Below, piece by piece: positions 1 to 7,227 of a DNA stretch of 64,000 nt. The notes beneath the pieces are model-generated. The model ran no database searches and had not been told where the DNA came from. It saw only the letters and a list, made by a program, of their open reading frames with translations. Position numbers and translations under genes: made by a program. The DNA comes from Paenibacillus aceris (GTDB lineage: Bacteria > Bacillota > Bacilli > Paenibacillales > NBRC-103111). The stretch lies in the NCBI RefSeq assembly GCF_017874035.1, contig NZ_JAGGKV010000005.1, positions 1 to 64,000 of the forward strand, given 5' to 3'. The first letter of the stretch is position 1. Each line of letters begins with the position of its first letter.

Positions 1-96
1 GTAAGACCCCTTGTAGACGACGAGGTTGATAGGTTCGAGGTGGAAGTGCAGCAATGCATGCAGCTGACGAATACTAATCGGTCGAGGGCTTAACCT
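1..96 (+). rRNA. rrl: 23S ribosomal RNA, 3' end (partial)
   Basis: The first ~96 bases match the conserved 3' end of bacterial 23S rRNA: the GACGACGAGGTTGATAGG helix, then ACTAATCGGTCGAGGGCTTAACC. The rest of the gene lies upstream of the window. The exact 3' end is estimated to within a few bases. Confidence 0.93.
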
Positions 97-228
97 ATTC
101 CCAACCAAGTGAAGATCAGCTTTGTAGCGAATTCCGAATACTTGATTGGGGCCCAGAAATCCTAAGCAAATCCTACCTTTACGCAAGTTTCGTATCTAGT
201 TTTCAAGGCGCAAACCACGCTTTGACTG
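97..228 (+). other. 23S-5S internal transcribed spacer
   Basis: About 130 bases separate the 23S tail from 5S. It is part of the rRNA transcript and is removed during maturation. I see no tRNA in it. Confidence 0.7.
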
Positions 229-345
229 TTTGGTGATGATGGCGGAGGGGACCCACGCGTTCCCATCTCGAACACGACCGTTAAGCCCTCCAGCGTCGAT
301 GGTACTTGAACCGCAGGGTTCTGGGAGAGTAGAACGTTGCCAAGC
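229..345 (+). rRNA. rrf: 5S ribosomal RNA
   Basis: A 117-nt stretch begins TTTGGTGATGATGGCGGAGG, contains the conserved TCCCATCTCGAACACG and GGGAGAGTAGAACGTTGCCAAGC blocks, and pairs its ends (TTTGG with CCAAGC). It lies directly downstream of 23S, as in a standard 16S-23S-5S operon. No tRNA follows it. Confidence 0.95.
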
Positions 346-350
346 AGTAT

Positions 351-380
351 GACCTCACTATAAAAAGTGGGGTCTTTTTT
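351..380 (+). terminator. rRNA operon terminator
   Basis: The inverted repeat GACCTCAC / GTGGGGTC (one G-U pair) is followed by a run of six T. It lies 5 nt after the 5S gene and ends the rRNA transcript. Confidence 0.85.
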
Positions 381-425
381 ATGAAAGCTTTCGAATATGC
401 TAGCGGTGAACTTAGTTTAGCGATC

Positions 426-460
426 GGGGAGCAGTTTGCCATCGCGGCAGCTACTCCTTC
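426..460 (+). repeat. REP-like hairpin, copy 1
   Basis: A nested imperfect hairpin (outer GGAGCAG / CTACTCC, inner TGCC / GGCA) is followed by TGTCGTTGCGCTAACAGGAG. A very similar hairpin with a related right flank occurs at 48958-48988, so this looks like a dispersed intergenic palindromic element. The surrounding short reading frame (381-485) is probably not a gene. Confidence 0.45.
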
Positions 461-492
461 TGTCGTTGCGCTAACAGGAGGATAATTCGACT

Positions 493-684
493 GATTTAGA
501 GAATTACCCAATATGTCCTCATGAGGCAGAAGAAGGCTGTGAGTGTCATAAACCTCTTGTCGAGACAGGCTGGGGTAAATAGTCTTTGGAAAAATACCGT
601 CACAATTGGTACGAGCAAGCATCACCTGATTTTATTGCGAAGGACCTATTAGATGCAGTGAACTGGTTAGTTAGTAACCCCTAA
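493..684 (+). pseudogene. Protein-like remnant with one in-frame stop
   Basis: One frame reads as a plausible protein of about 63 residues interrupted by a single TAG at 580-582. It starts DLENYPICPHEAEEG with a Cys/His-rich stretch (PHEAEEGCECHKP) and ends KDLLDAVNWLVSNP before TAA. There is no start codon or ribosome binding site; the frame opens after a TAA at 472. Composition on both sides of the stop is protein-like, which suggests a decayed gene fragment downstream of the rRNA operon. I do not recognise the family, and chance coding is possible. Confidence 0.3.
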
Positions 685-708
685 ACAAGAGCCGGTATGA
701 CGAGCTAA

Positions 709-733
709 GCTAACGGATAACGATAGTTGAATA
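709..733 (+). repeat. Short dispersed motif TAACGG-N5-GATAGTTGAATA, copy 1
   Basis: The motif at 711-733 recurs at 3185-3206 as TAACGG-N4-GATAGTTGAATA. Both copies sit immediately before a transcription terminator hairpin. TTGATTTAACGAT is also shared by 787-799 and 3093-3105. This suggests a dispersed non-coding element family. The rest of 776-912 holds nothing else I can recognise. Confidence 0.45.
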
Positions 734-739
734 TAACGC

Positions 740-776
740 AACAGGCAGCCGACTAAATGTTGGCTGCCTGTTTTAC
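740..776 (+). terminator. Rho-independent terminator
   Basis: The perfect 11-bp inverted repeat AACAGGCAGCC / GGCTGCCTGTT with an 11-nt loop is followed by TTTT. It lies after the decayed region 380-700 with no intact gene just upstream, so it is probably left over from a lost gene. Confidence 0.75.
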
Positions 777-912
777 TAAAGAATCCTTGATTTAACGATC
801 GTATCTTCAACAAAGATAAAAAAGTACAACGACATGAAAATCCCATTATTAAGTACGAGCGAGAGGCAGCCGTTGATTTCGATCATTGGGCTATTTATCT
901 TCCGAATTCCCC

Positions 913-1389
913 TTATTTTTTAACCACAGGCACCCAAAATTCGCCGTAAAAAGTGCCGTCGCCGTTATCTTTGCGATAAGTCGCATTTGGACCACCGATA
1001 TAAGCATAATCAGTGATTCGGGCCAAGACTTCGCCAAAAGCACGGTAAGTCAGCTGATCAAACAAAGTTTCCTTGTCGCCATTTCCTGCGACCACGATGT
1101 ACTCACTCTCTGGAAACTCGATGATGCGCGTTGCGTCAGCCACTGATTTGCCAGCTTCTACCGCGAAATAATTCCACGGCTTTCCTTGATAAACCTCATT
1201 GACTGACCATTCGCGATCATCTTTTGCGGCATCTTTGAGCTTATTAAAACGCCCGTCTGCCTTGAGTCTATCCCAAAATTCGGTTTTTTCTTTTTGCAAA
1301 GCGGGCATGTCTTGAAAATTCGACTGGATTGAAAAACCATAGGCGGTCAATGTAAATGATTTTTTGTGTTCGAGTGTGTATTCTGCCAT
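913..1389 (-). CDS. GyrI-like effector-binding protein (first of tandem pair)
   Basis: A 158-residue soluble protein of the GyrI-like / AraC effector-binding fold. Visible features are the N-terminal beta strand FTLTAYGFSIQ, the central GKPWNYFAVEAGK and the C-terminal FYGEFWVPVVKK strand. Such stand-alone domains bind small hydrophobic or cationic ligands and may act as sensors or sequestering proteins. I chose the ATG at 1389 because AAAGGAG lies 6 nt upstream; a longer frame to 1437 lacks this. It is a diverged tandem paralogue of the gene at 1467-1946 and lies downstream of it on the same strand, so the pair is probably co-transcribed. Ligand unknown. Confidence 0.75.
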   Translation of the reverse strand: MAEYTLEHKKSFTLTAYGFSIQSNFQDMPALQKEKTEFWDRLKADGRFNKLKDAAKDDREWSVNEVYQGKPWNYFAVEAGKSVADATRIIEFPESEYIVVAGNGDKETLFDQLTYRAFGEVLARITDYAYIGGPNATYRKDNGDGTFYGEFWVPVVKK

Positions 1390-1466
1390 GTGAGTGCTCC
1401 TTTTATCCGGTATAATTTTTGGGAGGTAAGGCTCCATTGTATTGATTTTGAAAGATTTGACAAGGA

Positions 1467-1946
1467 TTAGTTTTCAACTTTAATTACACGGAGCCACATT
1501 TCGCCGTAGAATTCACCTGTATCATTTGCTTTTACGAACGTTGAGTTACCAGGACCAACGTATTTGTATTCTGTGATTTCTTGGATCAGGCCGCCGAAAA
1601 CTTTGCCTGTGATTTCGTCAGCAAGGCGGTCTTTGTCAGCACCTGTCCCAGGCACGACAAGGTAATCTCCAGCGAGGAACTCGAGGACGACCGCGCCTTC
1701 CACGTTGAACTCACCCATTACGCCGAAGCCGCGCCAAGGCTTGCGGTCGAGGTTGTAGTTGATTTGATATTCTTGCCCGTCAGCGAGTGCGAGAAGTTCA
1801 GCAAGCTTGCCGTTTTCAGTGATTTCAGCTTTTTTCGCCGCAGTTTTTGCTGCATTTCCTGCCCAGTCGTTGTAGTCATCAAATGAAACACCGAAAGCAG
1901 TCATTTTGTAGTTTTCTGAGATTGTTTTAATGGAGTAGTTAGACAT
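1467..1946 (-). CDS. GyrI-like effector-binding protein (second of tandem pair)
   Basis: 159 residues, start ATG at 1946 with AAAGGAG 8 nt upstream. It has the same layout as its neighbour: an N-terminal YKMTAFGVSF strand, a central RKPWRGFGVMGEF and a C-terminal GEFYGEMWLRVIK strand, typical of Cass2/GyrI-like ligand-binding domains. It has no DNA-binding domain, so it cannot be a regulator by itself. It is divergent from the WYL/HTH regulator at 2092, which may control the pair; that link rests only on position. A longer in-frame extension to 2009 has no supporting ribosome binding site. Confidence 0.75.
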   Translation of the reverse strand: MSNYSIKTISENYKMTAFGVSFDDYNDWAGNAAKTAAKKAEITENGKLAELLALADGQEYQINYNLDRKPWRGFGVMGEFNVEGAVVLEFLAGDYLVVPGTGADKDRLADEITGKVFGGLIQEITEYKYVGPGNSTFVKANDTGEFYGEMWLRVIKVEN

Positions 1947-2048
1947 TTTGTTCTCTCCTTTGTGGGGTTTATTCTTTACAAGACTGATTCTATTAGCCAA
2001 ATGTATCAAAAAATGATACTTTTTATAAAAACTGAAAATGTAAATCCG

Positions 2049-2060
2049 TCAGTGCTGACA
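2049..2060. promoter_or_regulatory. Candidate operator GTCAG-TG-CTGAC
   Basis: A perfect 5-bp inverted repeat (GTCAG TG CTGAC) lies in the divergent region between the GyrI-like pair and the WYL regulator, overlapping the possible -35 (CTGACA) of the regulator promoter. It is a plausible autoregulatory site. It is short, so chance cannot be excluded. Confidence 0.35.
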
Positions 2061-2085
2061 TTTTATGCTACATTTTTGATATAAT
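2055..2085 (+). promoter_or_regulatory. Promoter of WYL regulator
   Basis: CTGACA (2055-2060) and a consensus TATAAT (2080-2085) are 19 bp apart. The ATG at 2092 begins only 6 nt after the -10 hexamer, so the transcript would start at or next to the start codon. No Shine-Dalgarno sequence precedes the ATG. Confidence 0.5.
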
Positions 2086-2091
2086 AAAATC

Positions 2092-3060
2092 ATGAAGAAA
2101 ACAGAACGAGTGAACCTGATCATGCGTTACATCAATAACCGTGCGCATTTTACGATTGCCGAGATTCAGCGAGAGTTCAAGATTTCCCGCGCGACGGCGA
2201 TCCGCGACATAAACGAGATTCAGGAGATGGGTTTCCCACTGACGTCCGAGCTTGGGCGCGGTGGCGGATACTATGTCCTGCAAAATCAATATCTGCCAGC
2301 CGCCCGCTTTACGCCGGAAGAGCTGAAGGCGATTTTTATCAGCTTTATCGCCTCAAAAAATTCGCAGCTGCCTTATCTGCAAAATCGCCGCTCAATCACT
2401 GAAAAACTTATTGGCATCGCGTCGCAAACACAGCAAGATGAGCTGATCGAGCTGAATAATATCTTGCTTTTCGAAAATACAAATCCCGCCAATCCGAATC
2501 TTTTGGAGCTCGATGATGCGGCGCCTGCGGAGCTAAACCAGTTGATTTCTCTTGCTGTGCGGGATAAACATTTACGCGTGACTTATGAGCTGAGTCTTGG
2601 CTGGCCGCAGTTGTTGGACGTTTTTTTGCTGCACATATTTAACTCGAACGCTCAGTGGCTGGTCGAGGTTTATGATTTTGATTCGGATGAGTTTCGTTAT
2701 TTGCCTGTTGAGATGCTGCGGGATTCGGCAATTTCTGAGCAGGAGATGAAGTGGTCTGAACAAGAGATTTTAAACAAGAAATTGCTTCGTGCACGTGAAT
2801 CCAATCTTGTTGTGAAACTTGATTCGATTGGGATTCAGCGCTTTAAGCGTATGCACCCGCCTGGGATAATTTTGTCCTTAACTGGGATGTTTCAATCGAG
2901 CGGGATTTTTAATGTTCAGTTGGATGTGACCGATGTTGAGGCGCTGGCGTATTATGCGGATTGGCTTTTGTTTTTGGGGAAAGGGGTCGAGTTTGAGCGG
3001 ATTCCTGATGAACTGCGTGCGGTTTTTGAAGAGCGTTTAGCCACTTTAAGATTTATCTGA
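2092..3060 (+). CDS. WYL-domain transcriptional regulator with N-terminal HTH
   Basis: 322 residues. Residues ~5-60 are an HTH_11 domain (FTIAEIQREFKISRATAIRD is the winged helix-turn-helix) followed by the wing GRGGGYYVL. The middle and C-terminal parts fit the WYL effector-binding arrangement of YobV-like regulators, with a WYL-type core (AQWLVEVYDFDSDEFRYLPVEML, residues ~183-205) and a C-terminal WCX-like extension. The family senses small ligands or nucleotides. It is divergent from two GyrI-like ligand-binding proteins, the likely targets. The N-terminus aligns with the usual family start although there is no ribosome binding site, so the mRNA may be leaderless. Confidence 0.85.
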   Translation: MKKTERVNLIMRYINNRAHFTIAEIQREFKISRATAIRDINEIQEMGFPLTSELGRGGGYYVLQNQYLPAARFTPEELKAIFISFIASKNSQLPYLQNRRSITEKLIGIASQTQQDELIELNNILLFENTNPANPNLLELDDAAPAELNQLISLAVRDKHLRVTYELSLGWPQLLDVFLLHIFNSNAQWLVEVYDFDSDEFRYLPVEMLRDSAISEQEMKWSEQEILNKKLLRARESNLVVKLDSIGIQRFKRMHPPGIILSLTGMFQSSGIFNVQLDVTDVEALAYYADWLLFLGKGVEFERIPDELRAVFEERLATLRFI

Positions 3061-3116
3061 AATTTTTCTATTTGCGATAAACTAGCAGAGGATTGATTTA
3101 ACGATGAATTACCGGC

Positions 3117-3203
3117 CTGCTGTCGGGTGACAAGAACTTTATCCCATTCCCGACGGAAGGCAGGGAGGAGTATTTTCAACTGATTAACGGGAGAGATAGT
3201 TGA
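3117..3203 (+). pseudogene. C-terminal protein fragment (unrecognised)
   Basis: One frame reads as a compact protein tail, starting LLSGDKNFIPFPTEG and ending EEYFQLINGRDS before TGA. The frame is closed upstream by a TGA at 3105, so no start exists. It overlaps the dispersed motif at 3185-3206. It looks like the remains of a deleted gene; I cannot name the family. Confidence 0.25.
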
Positions 3204-3206
3204 ATA
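3185..3206 (+). repeat. Short dispersed motif TAACGG-N4-GATAGTTGAATA, copy 2
   Basis: This nearly matches the motif at 711-733 and again comes directly before a terminator hairpin. Confidence 0.45.
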
Positions 3207-3210
3207 CCAC

Positions 3211-3241
3211 AGGGGCTGCTAAGAAGCAGCTTCTTTGTTTT
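3211..3241 (+). terminator. Rho-independent terminator
   Basis: A 10-bp stem (AGGGGCTGCT / AGCAGCTTCT, two G-U pairs) with an AAGA loop is followed by TTGTTTTTTAT. It probably ends transcription from the WYL regulator. Confidence 0.65.
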
Positions 3242-3308
3242 TTATAATTAAAGTGTGAGAGAATTACGTTGCTTCGTGTCCATCCGCATTCACGGTTTGA
3301 CGGGGGGC

Positions 3309-3326
3309 CGGGGAAGTAATTCCCCG
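3309..3326. other. Stem-loop CGGGGAA-GTAA-TTCCCCG
   Basis: A perfect 7-bp stem with a GTAA loop lies in a stretch without intact genes. It has no T-run, so it is not a standard terminator. It lies between the decayed region and the Imm53-like remnant. Confidence 0.4.
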
Positions 3327-3390
3327 TCTTACCCTACTTAAGACCTAGACAGCGACATTTAAACTAAGGCAGTAGAGTTGAATATAAACA

Positions 3391-3492
3391 ATGAAAATTT
3401 CGTTGGAAGATTGGTATCTATCACAGTATGATGGGGATTGGGAACAAAGGGATCCTGTGGCGTCCAATTTCATCAGCTCATTAACTTTCTAG
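3391..3492 (+). pseudogene. Truncated Imm53-like immunity protein
   Basis: The 33-codon frame starts MKISLEDWYLSQYDGDWEQR. The block WYLSQ.DGDWE is characteristic of the N-terminus of immunity protein 53 (Imm53), a polymorphic-toxin immunity family of about 100 residues. Here similarity ends after ~20 residues and the frame runs out at TAG, overlapping the 3' end of the response regulator gene on the other strand. No ribosome binding site or partner toxin is visible. I infer a remnant cut by a deletion. Confidence 0.5.
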
Positions 3493-4396
3493 ATTCTAAA
3501 TAAAGGACCTGAATAAACTTTTTTGTGTTTTGCCGGATTAAGCTGAGAGCAGAAGATTCATCATTTTCCAGTGCTTTCATTTTTTTGCGAATATCACTCA
3601 GGTCAAAAAACTTTGTAGAGTACTGCTCGAACTTCGGATTCGAATAATCGATCAATCCAAGGGATGCTAAATGGGTTAGCGCTTGATTCACTGCTCGTCG
3701 CACCCGTTGTTCGGCCGCTTTGATCTCCTTTTTCAGGTCGATAGTTGAAGCGGAGGGGCCTAATTTTTTCAAGGCAATTTGATGGTATATTTCATGAAGC
3801 TGCGGAAAGCCCTGTTCCTGTGAGTGATCGGCCTCATAACGGTATAAATAATCGAGCATCTCCAGTAAGTCTTTGCTGCCGGCTTCCCCAATCAGTCCGA
3901 GATCTGATAACATATAGTTTCCGCATGTAATGATATTTTTTTCAATGGAAGAAGGCTGCTTCTCCGTTAATGCGTCGCTGAAGCCGACAGCTCGGAGAGA
4001 TTTTTGAATATTTCGAAAGGATTGGTGGATGAGCAGCAATTCAGAAACCTTTCTAATAACGGCAATTACTTCCAAACGGTTTATGGGTTTGGTGATATAA
4101 TATTCAATTCCGCTGGCATACGCTTTGACTATCATTTCCTTCGACTCCACTTGAGAAATCATAATGATTTTCCCTTCAAAGCTCCCGGATAGTTTGCGAA
4201 CGGTCTCTATGCCGTCACGAACAGGCATTAGTAAATCGATAAGCATGATGTCTACTTGCTTGAGTTCGAGCAAAGGGATATCAACATGCGCCCCATCAGA
4301 AGCTTCGCCTACCACACTTCCTAAATCCTCATCCTCGATAATTTGTTCCAGCATGGAACGGATAGCTGGATCGTCATCGATTATAAAAAAACGCAT
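3473..4396 (-). CDS. Response regulator, GlnL (YcbB)-like
   Basis: 307 residues. The N-terminal receiver (1-120) has the acidic cluster IIDDDP, phospho-acceptor Asp54 in MLIDLLMP and Lys103 in ITKP. The remainder (~150-300) fits the YcbB output domain found in Bacillus GlnL, with a DNA-binding region around KKEIKAAEQRVRRAVNQAL. GlnL-type regulators control uptake and breakdown of glutamine or related amino acids. It follows the kinase gene with a 4-nt gap, so the two are co-transcribed. It is divergent from the symporter-aspA-pckA operon, its likely target. The symbol is withheld because the substrate differs from glutamine here. Confidence 0.85.
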   Translation of the reverse strand: MRFFIIDDDPAIRSMLEQIIEDEDLGSVVGEASDGAHVDIPLLELKQVDIMLIDLLMPVRDGIETVRKLSGSFEGKIIMISQVESKEMIVKAYASGIEYYITKPINRLEVIAVIRKVSELLLIHQSFRNIQKSLRAVGFSDALTEKQPSSIEKNIITCGNYMLSDLGLIGEAGSKDLLEMLDYLYRYEADHSQEQGFPQLHEIYHQIALKKLGPSASTIDLKKEIKAAEQRVRRAVNQALTHLASLGLIDYSNPKFEQYSTKFFDLSDIRKKMKALENDESSALSLIRQNTKKFIQVLYLESRKLMS

Positions 4397-4400
4397 TGCG

Positions 4401-5672
4401 CTATTCTTCCTTTCCTATTTGGTCAATCGGCAATGTGATCGTGAAAATAATACCTGCACCTTCGGTGTTGTCTTGAACTTGGACGTTTCCAAGCAAACGC
4501 TCTGTTTCCTGATTCACATAAACCAAACCGATTCCCGTTGATGGATTGCCAGCTTTATCGAATTTGGTCGTATAGCCGGGCATGAAGATTTTCTTTCGAT
4601 ACTTCGGCGCAATACCTGGGCCATTATCGGCGACACGGAATATAATAACATCTTTTTCCCGTTTAACCCATATTCGGATAATGCCCTGTTCCTCAAACGC
4701 TTCTACAGCATTGGCAACTAAGTTATTGAACAAAGACAAAACAGTGTACACATGACATAAAGGAAAGATCCCTTCGGTTTGCAACGTGAATTCGATCTTC
4801 TTACCAAGTGACTGGGCATATTTCTGATTGGAACGCAGAACGATATCGACCAATTCTTCCACCGGCATATAGTCGCTTTCGTGCGAAATCAGGCTGGATA
4901 GACCCGCATATATTCGTTGATTGTCCTTTTTGATCTCATGAACCTCACCGGCGATCCGGAGAGCTTTTTGTGCTAGATCTTCATGAAAAACATGCTGTGC
5001 ATCATTTAACGATTGATACAGCTCGTAGCTGTCACGGGCGATATTTTCTGCGTTGTGCAGCGTTTTTTTCAATTGAATGGTTTCCTCGTAAAGCTCAGAA
5101 ATAAGCATGAGCATCTTCTCGTTTTCTTTGCGCTTCTGCTCTTCGGCTGCTTTCGACTGCCTCAATTTGATCAAATTGAAAAAACCAAGAACGAAGAAAC
5201 TCCGGAAAAATGCAATGAGAACAATCTGATTCCAGGTTGCGAAAGTGGTCGTTTGTTCTGTTGCCGAATAACGCAGCAAAAGCTCTACCAACGTCGCGGC
5301 GATTTCACACGCCACACCAAGTGCTCCGACCAGAACTGGCCGGTTATGACGACGATTTATTCGAACTGCTGCGAAGGCAATGGCATAGGTCAAATAGTAA
5401 AAGAATACCGGATAATGATGCTGAAAGGCAGCTCCCAAGCTCCAATGCGGTTCGAGTATCGACTCAAGTCCCATGCGAAAGATCGTAACCGAGCTGCCGA
5501 CAAGTAATCCGGATATTAACGGTGAGGGAGAACGGAGCCAGAGTAGGAATAGAAAAAAGGCAGGGGTACCCAAACTTACCCGAAAATCAGTTTGAAACGG
5601 GTAAAAATTTAATTCGCCCGCGATCGGAACCGAAATGACCATCAGTATTAAAAGGAGCCATTTTTCTTTCAA
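4401..5672 (-). CDS. Membrane sensor histidine kinase, GlnK (YcbA)-like
   Basis: 423 residues with about five or six N-terminal membrane segments (residues ~5-170), a coiled-coil linker (~172-215), a phosphorylation segment VHEIKKD with His245 like the HDxxKN-type boxes of DcuS/GlnK kinases, and an HATPase domain with N box NNLVANAVEAF, G1 DNGPGI, F box KIFMPGYTTK and G2 GIGL. It should phosphorylate the adjacent GlnL-like regulator. The only in-frame start is TTG at 5672, with GGGAGG about 12 nt upstream. The short extracytoplasmic loops suggest sensing in the membrane or through the transporter, which is inference. Confidence 0.85.
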   Translation of the reverse strand: MKEKWLLLILMVISVPIAGELNFYPFQTDFRVSLGTPAFFLFLLWLRSPSPLISGLLVGSSVTIFRMGLESILEPHWSLGAAFQHHYPVFFYYLTYAIAFAAVRINRRHNRPVLVGALGVACEIAATLVELLLRYSATEQTTTFATWNQIVLIAFFRSFFVLGFFNLIKLRQSKAAEEQKRKENEKMLMLISELYEETIQLKKTLHNAENIARDSYELYQSLNDAQHVFHEDLAQKALRIAGEVHEIKKDNQRIYAGLSSLISHESDYMPVEELVDIVLRSNQKYAQSLGKKIEFTLQTEGIFPLCHVYTVLSLFNNLVANAVEAFEEQGIIRIWVKREKDVIIFRVADNGPGIAPKYRKKIFMPGYTTKFDKAGNPSTGIGLVYVNQETERLLGNVQVQDNTEGAGIIFTITLPIDQIGKEE

Positions 5673-5824
5673 TGCGGTTTCCAGCCTCCCTTCTTAACAA
5701 CTACAGTCATTCGGCATCTTTTGAATTATTCCTCCATGGTCATAGATACTCCTTCTTCTTCAGTATTCCAAAAAACGAGATGAGTAATTCGACGCAGGAG
5801 GGGACAAAATTTTTATTCAACATG

Positions 5825-5850
5825 TAGATTCATATAGATTGCTGTAGATT
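5825..5850 (+). promoter_or_regulatory. Three TAGATT direct repeats at 10-bp spacing
   Basis: TAGATT occurs at 5825-5830, 5835-5840 and 5845-5850, exactly one helical turn apart, just upstream of a possible -10 box TACAAT (5856-5861). Such face-of-helix repeats are typical of response-regulator binding sites. The likely binder is the divergently encoded GlnL-like regulator. Confidence 0.55.
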
Positions 5851-5898
5851 CCCCGTACAATAAATTTCATTCAAGACATTTTAAATTATTGTGAAAAA

Positions 5899-5914
5899 AA
5901 GAAAGCGCTTAACA
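5899..5914 (+). promoter_or_regulatory. Weak cre-like site
   Basis: The palindromic core AAAGCGCTT matches the centre of CcpA cre sites; about 12 of 15 consensus positions agree. It lies between the putative promoter and the symporter start codon, so carbon catabolite repression of this gluconeogenic operon is plausible. Confidence 0.4.
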
Positions 5915-5934
5915 TTTTTGTGAAAAGGGGAATT

Positions 5935-7203
5935 ATGATGAAAAAATTTGGTTTGGCTTTTCAAATCTTGTTTGGACTATTATTAGGGATTATTGTCGGG
6001 GCCATTTTTTATGGTAACCCAACGATCGAAAGTTACTTGAAACCGGCGGGAGACATTTTCATTCGTTTAATTAAAATGATCGTCGTTCCCATTGTTGTTT
6101 CCTCTCTCATTGTCGGAGTAGCAGGAGTAGGAGATATTAAAAAGCTTGGAAGACTTGGTGGGAAAACGCTTCTTTATTTTGAAATCGTGACGACGATTGC
6201 TATTATTTTCGGCTTGGTCATAGCGAATATCTTTCAGCCTGGAGCTGGAATCAATATGGCTGGACTAGCTAAGACAGATATTTCGAAATATGTCGAAGCG
6301 ACAAAGAGTGTGACCAGTCACAGTTTCGCCGACACATTTGTTAATATCGTTCCGAAAAACATTTTTGAATCATTAGTAGCCGGTGACATGCTAGCCATCA
6401 TTTTCTTCTCTGTATTGTTTGGTTTGGGCGTTGCCGCGATTGGCGATAAAGGAAAGCCGGTTTTATCATTTTTCCAGGGCGTTGCAGAATCGATGTTCTG
6501 GGTGACGAACCAAATTATGAAATTTGCGCCGATCGGTGTATTCGGATTGATTGGCGTAACCGTATCCAAATTCGGTGTCGGCTCTTTGATTCCTTTGGGG
6601 AAATTGGTGCTTGCTGTGTATATCGGCATGTTCCTGTTTGTAGTGATCGTGCTTGGTTTAATTGCTAAGCTTTGCGGTACCAGCCTTATGGCAATTGTTC
6701 GCATATTAAAAGATGAACTCATTCTGGCTTACTCTACAGCAAGTTCCGAAACGGCACTTCCTAAGATGATGGAAAAAATGGAGAAGTTCGGCGTACCGAA
6801 GGCAATCACGTCATTTGTCGTCCCTACGGGATATTCGTTTAATTTGGACGGGTCCACGTTATATCAAGCGATAGCCGCATTATTCATTGCACAAATGTAT
6901 GGGATCCATATGTCGATTGGCTCTCAAATCATGTTGATGCTTGTCTTGATGCTCACATCAAAGGGAATTGCTGGTGTGCCAGGCGCTTCGTTTGTCGTCC
7001 TGCTTGCCACACTTGGATCTGTCGGGATTCCGCTCGAAGGTCTAGCTTTTATCGCAGGTATTGATCGTATTCTGGATATGGCCCGGACAGTAGTCAATGT
7101 CATCGGCAATTCTATGGCCGCGGTGGTTATGGCGAAATGGGAAGGTCAGTACGATCAGAACAAAGGAAAGAAATATTTAGAGTCCGTCAAGCAGGCTGCG
7201 TAA
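5935..7203 (+). CDS. gltP: Glutamate/aspartate (dicarboxylate):cation symporter
   Basis: 422 residues of the DAACS family (GltP/DctA). Visible features are the N-terminal segment with FIRLIKMIVVPIVVSSLIVG, the serine-rich re-entrant motif STASSETALPKMM, and the C-terminal substrate and cation site DGSTLYQA and DRILDMARTVVNVIGN. Length is normal for bacterial GltP/DctP. I take ATG 5935 (AAAAGGGG 5 nt upstream) over the in-frame GTG at 5920, which overlaps that ribosome binding site. It is the first gene of a three-gene operon with aspA and pckA, so L-aspartate or C4-dicarboxylates are the probable substrates. GltP versus DctP cannot be settled from sequence alone. Confidence 0.85.
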   Translation: MMKKFGLAFQILFGLLLGIIVGAIFYGNPTIESYLKPAGDIFIRLIKMIVVPIVVSSLIVGVAGVGDIKKLGRLGGKTLLYFEIVTTIAIIFGLVIANIFQPGAGINMAGLAKTDISKYVEATKSVTSHSFADTFVNIVPKNIFESLVAGDMLAIIFFSVLFGLGVAAIGDKGKPVLSFFQGVAESMFWVTNQIMKFAPIGVFGLIGVTVSKFGVGSLIPLGKLVLAVYIGMFLFVVIVLGLIAKLCGTSLMAIVRILKDELILAYSTASSETALPKMMEKMEKFGVPKAITSFVVPTGYSFNLDGSTLYQAIAALFIAQMYGIHMSIGSQIMLMLVLMLTSKGIAGVPGASFVVLLATLGSVGIPLEGLAFIAGIDRILDMARTVVNVIGNSMAAVVMAKWEGQYDQNKGKKYLESVKQAA

Positions 7204-7227
7204 GAGAATAACAAGGAGGAAACAACC

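Noticed and set aside
381..485. A 34-codon frame that faintly resembles the start of TsaE (FEYASGE..LAIGEQFA..VVALTGG).
   Set aside because: It overlaps a hairpin that recurs in non-coding DNA at 48958, lacks a ribosome binding site and stops before the P-loop. The repeat explains the sequence better.
281..625. A 114-codon minus-strand frame overlapping the 5S gene.
   Set aside because: It runs through an rRNA gene and its terminator and has no protein-like character.
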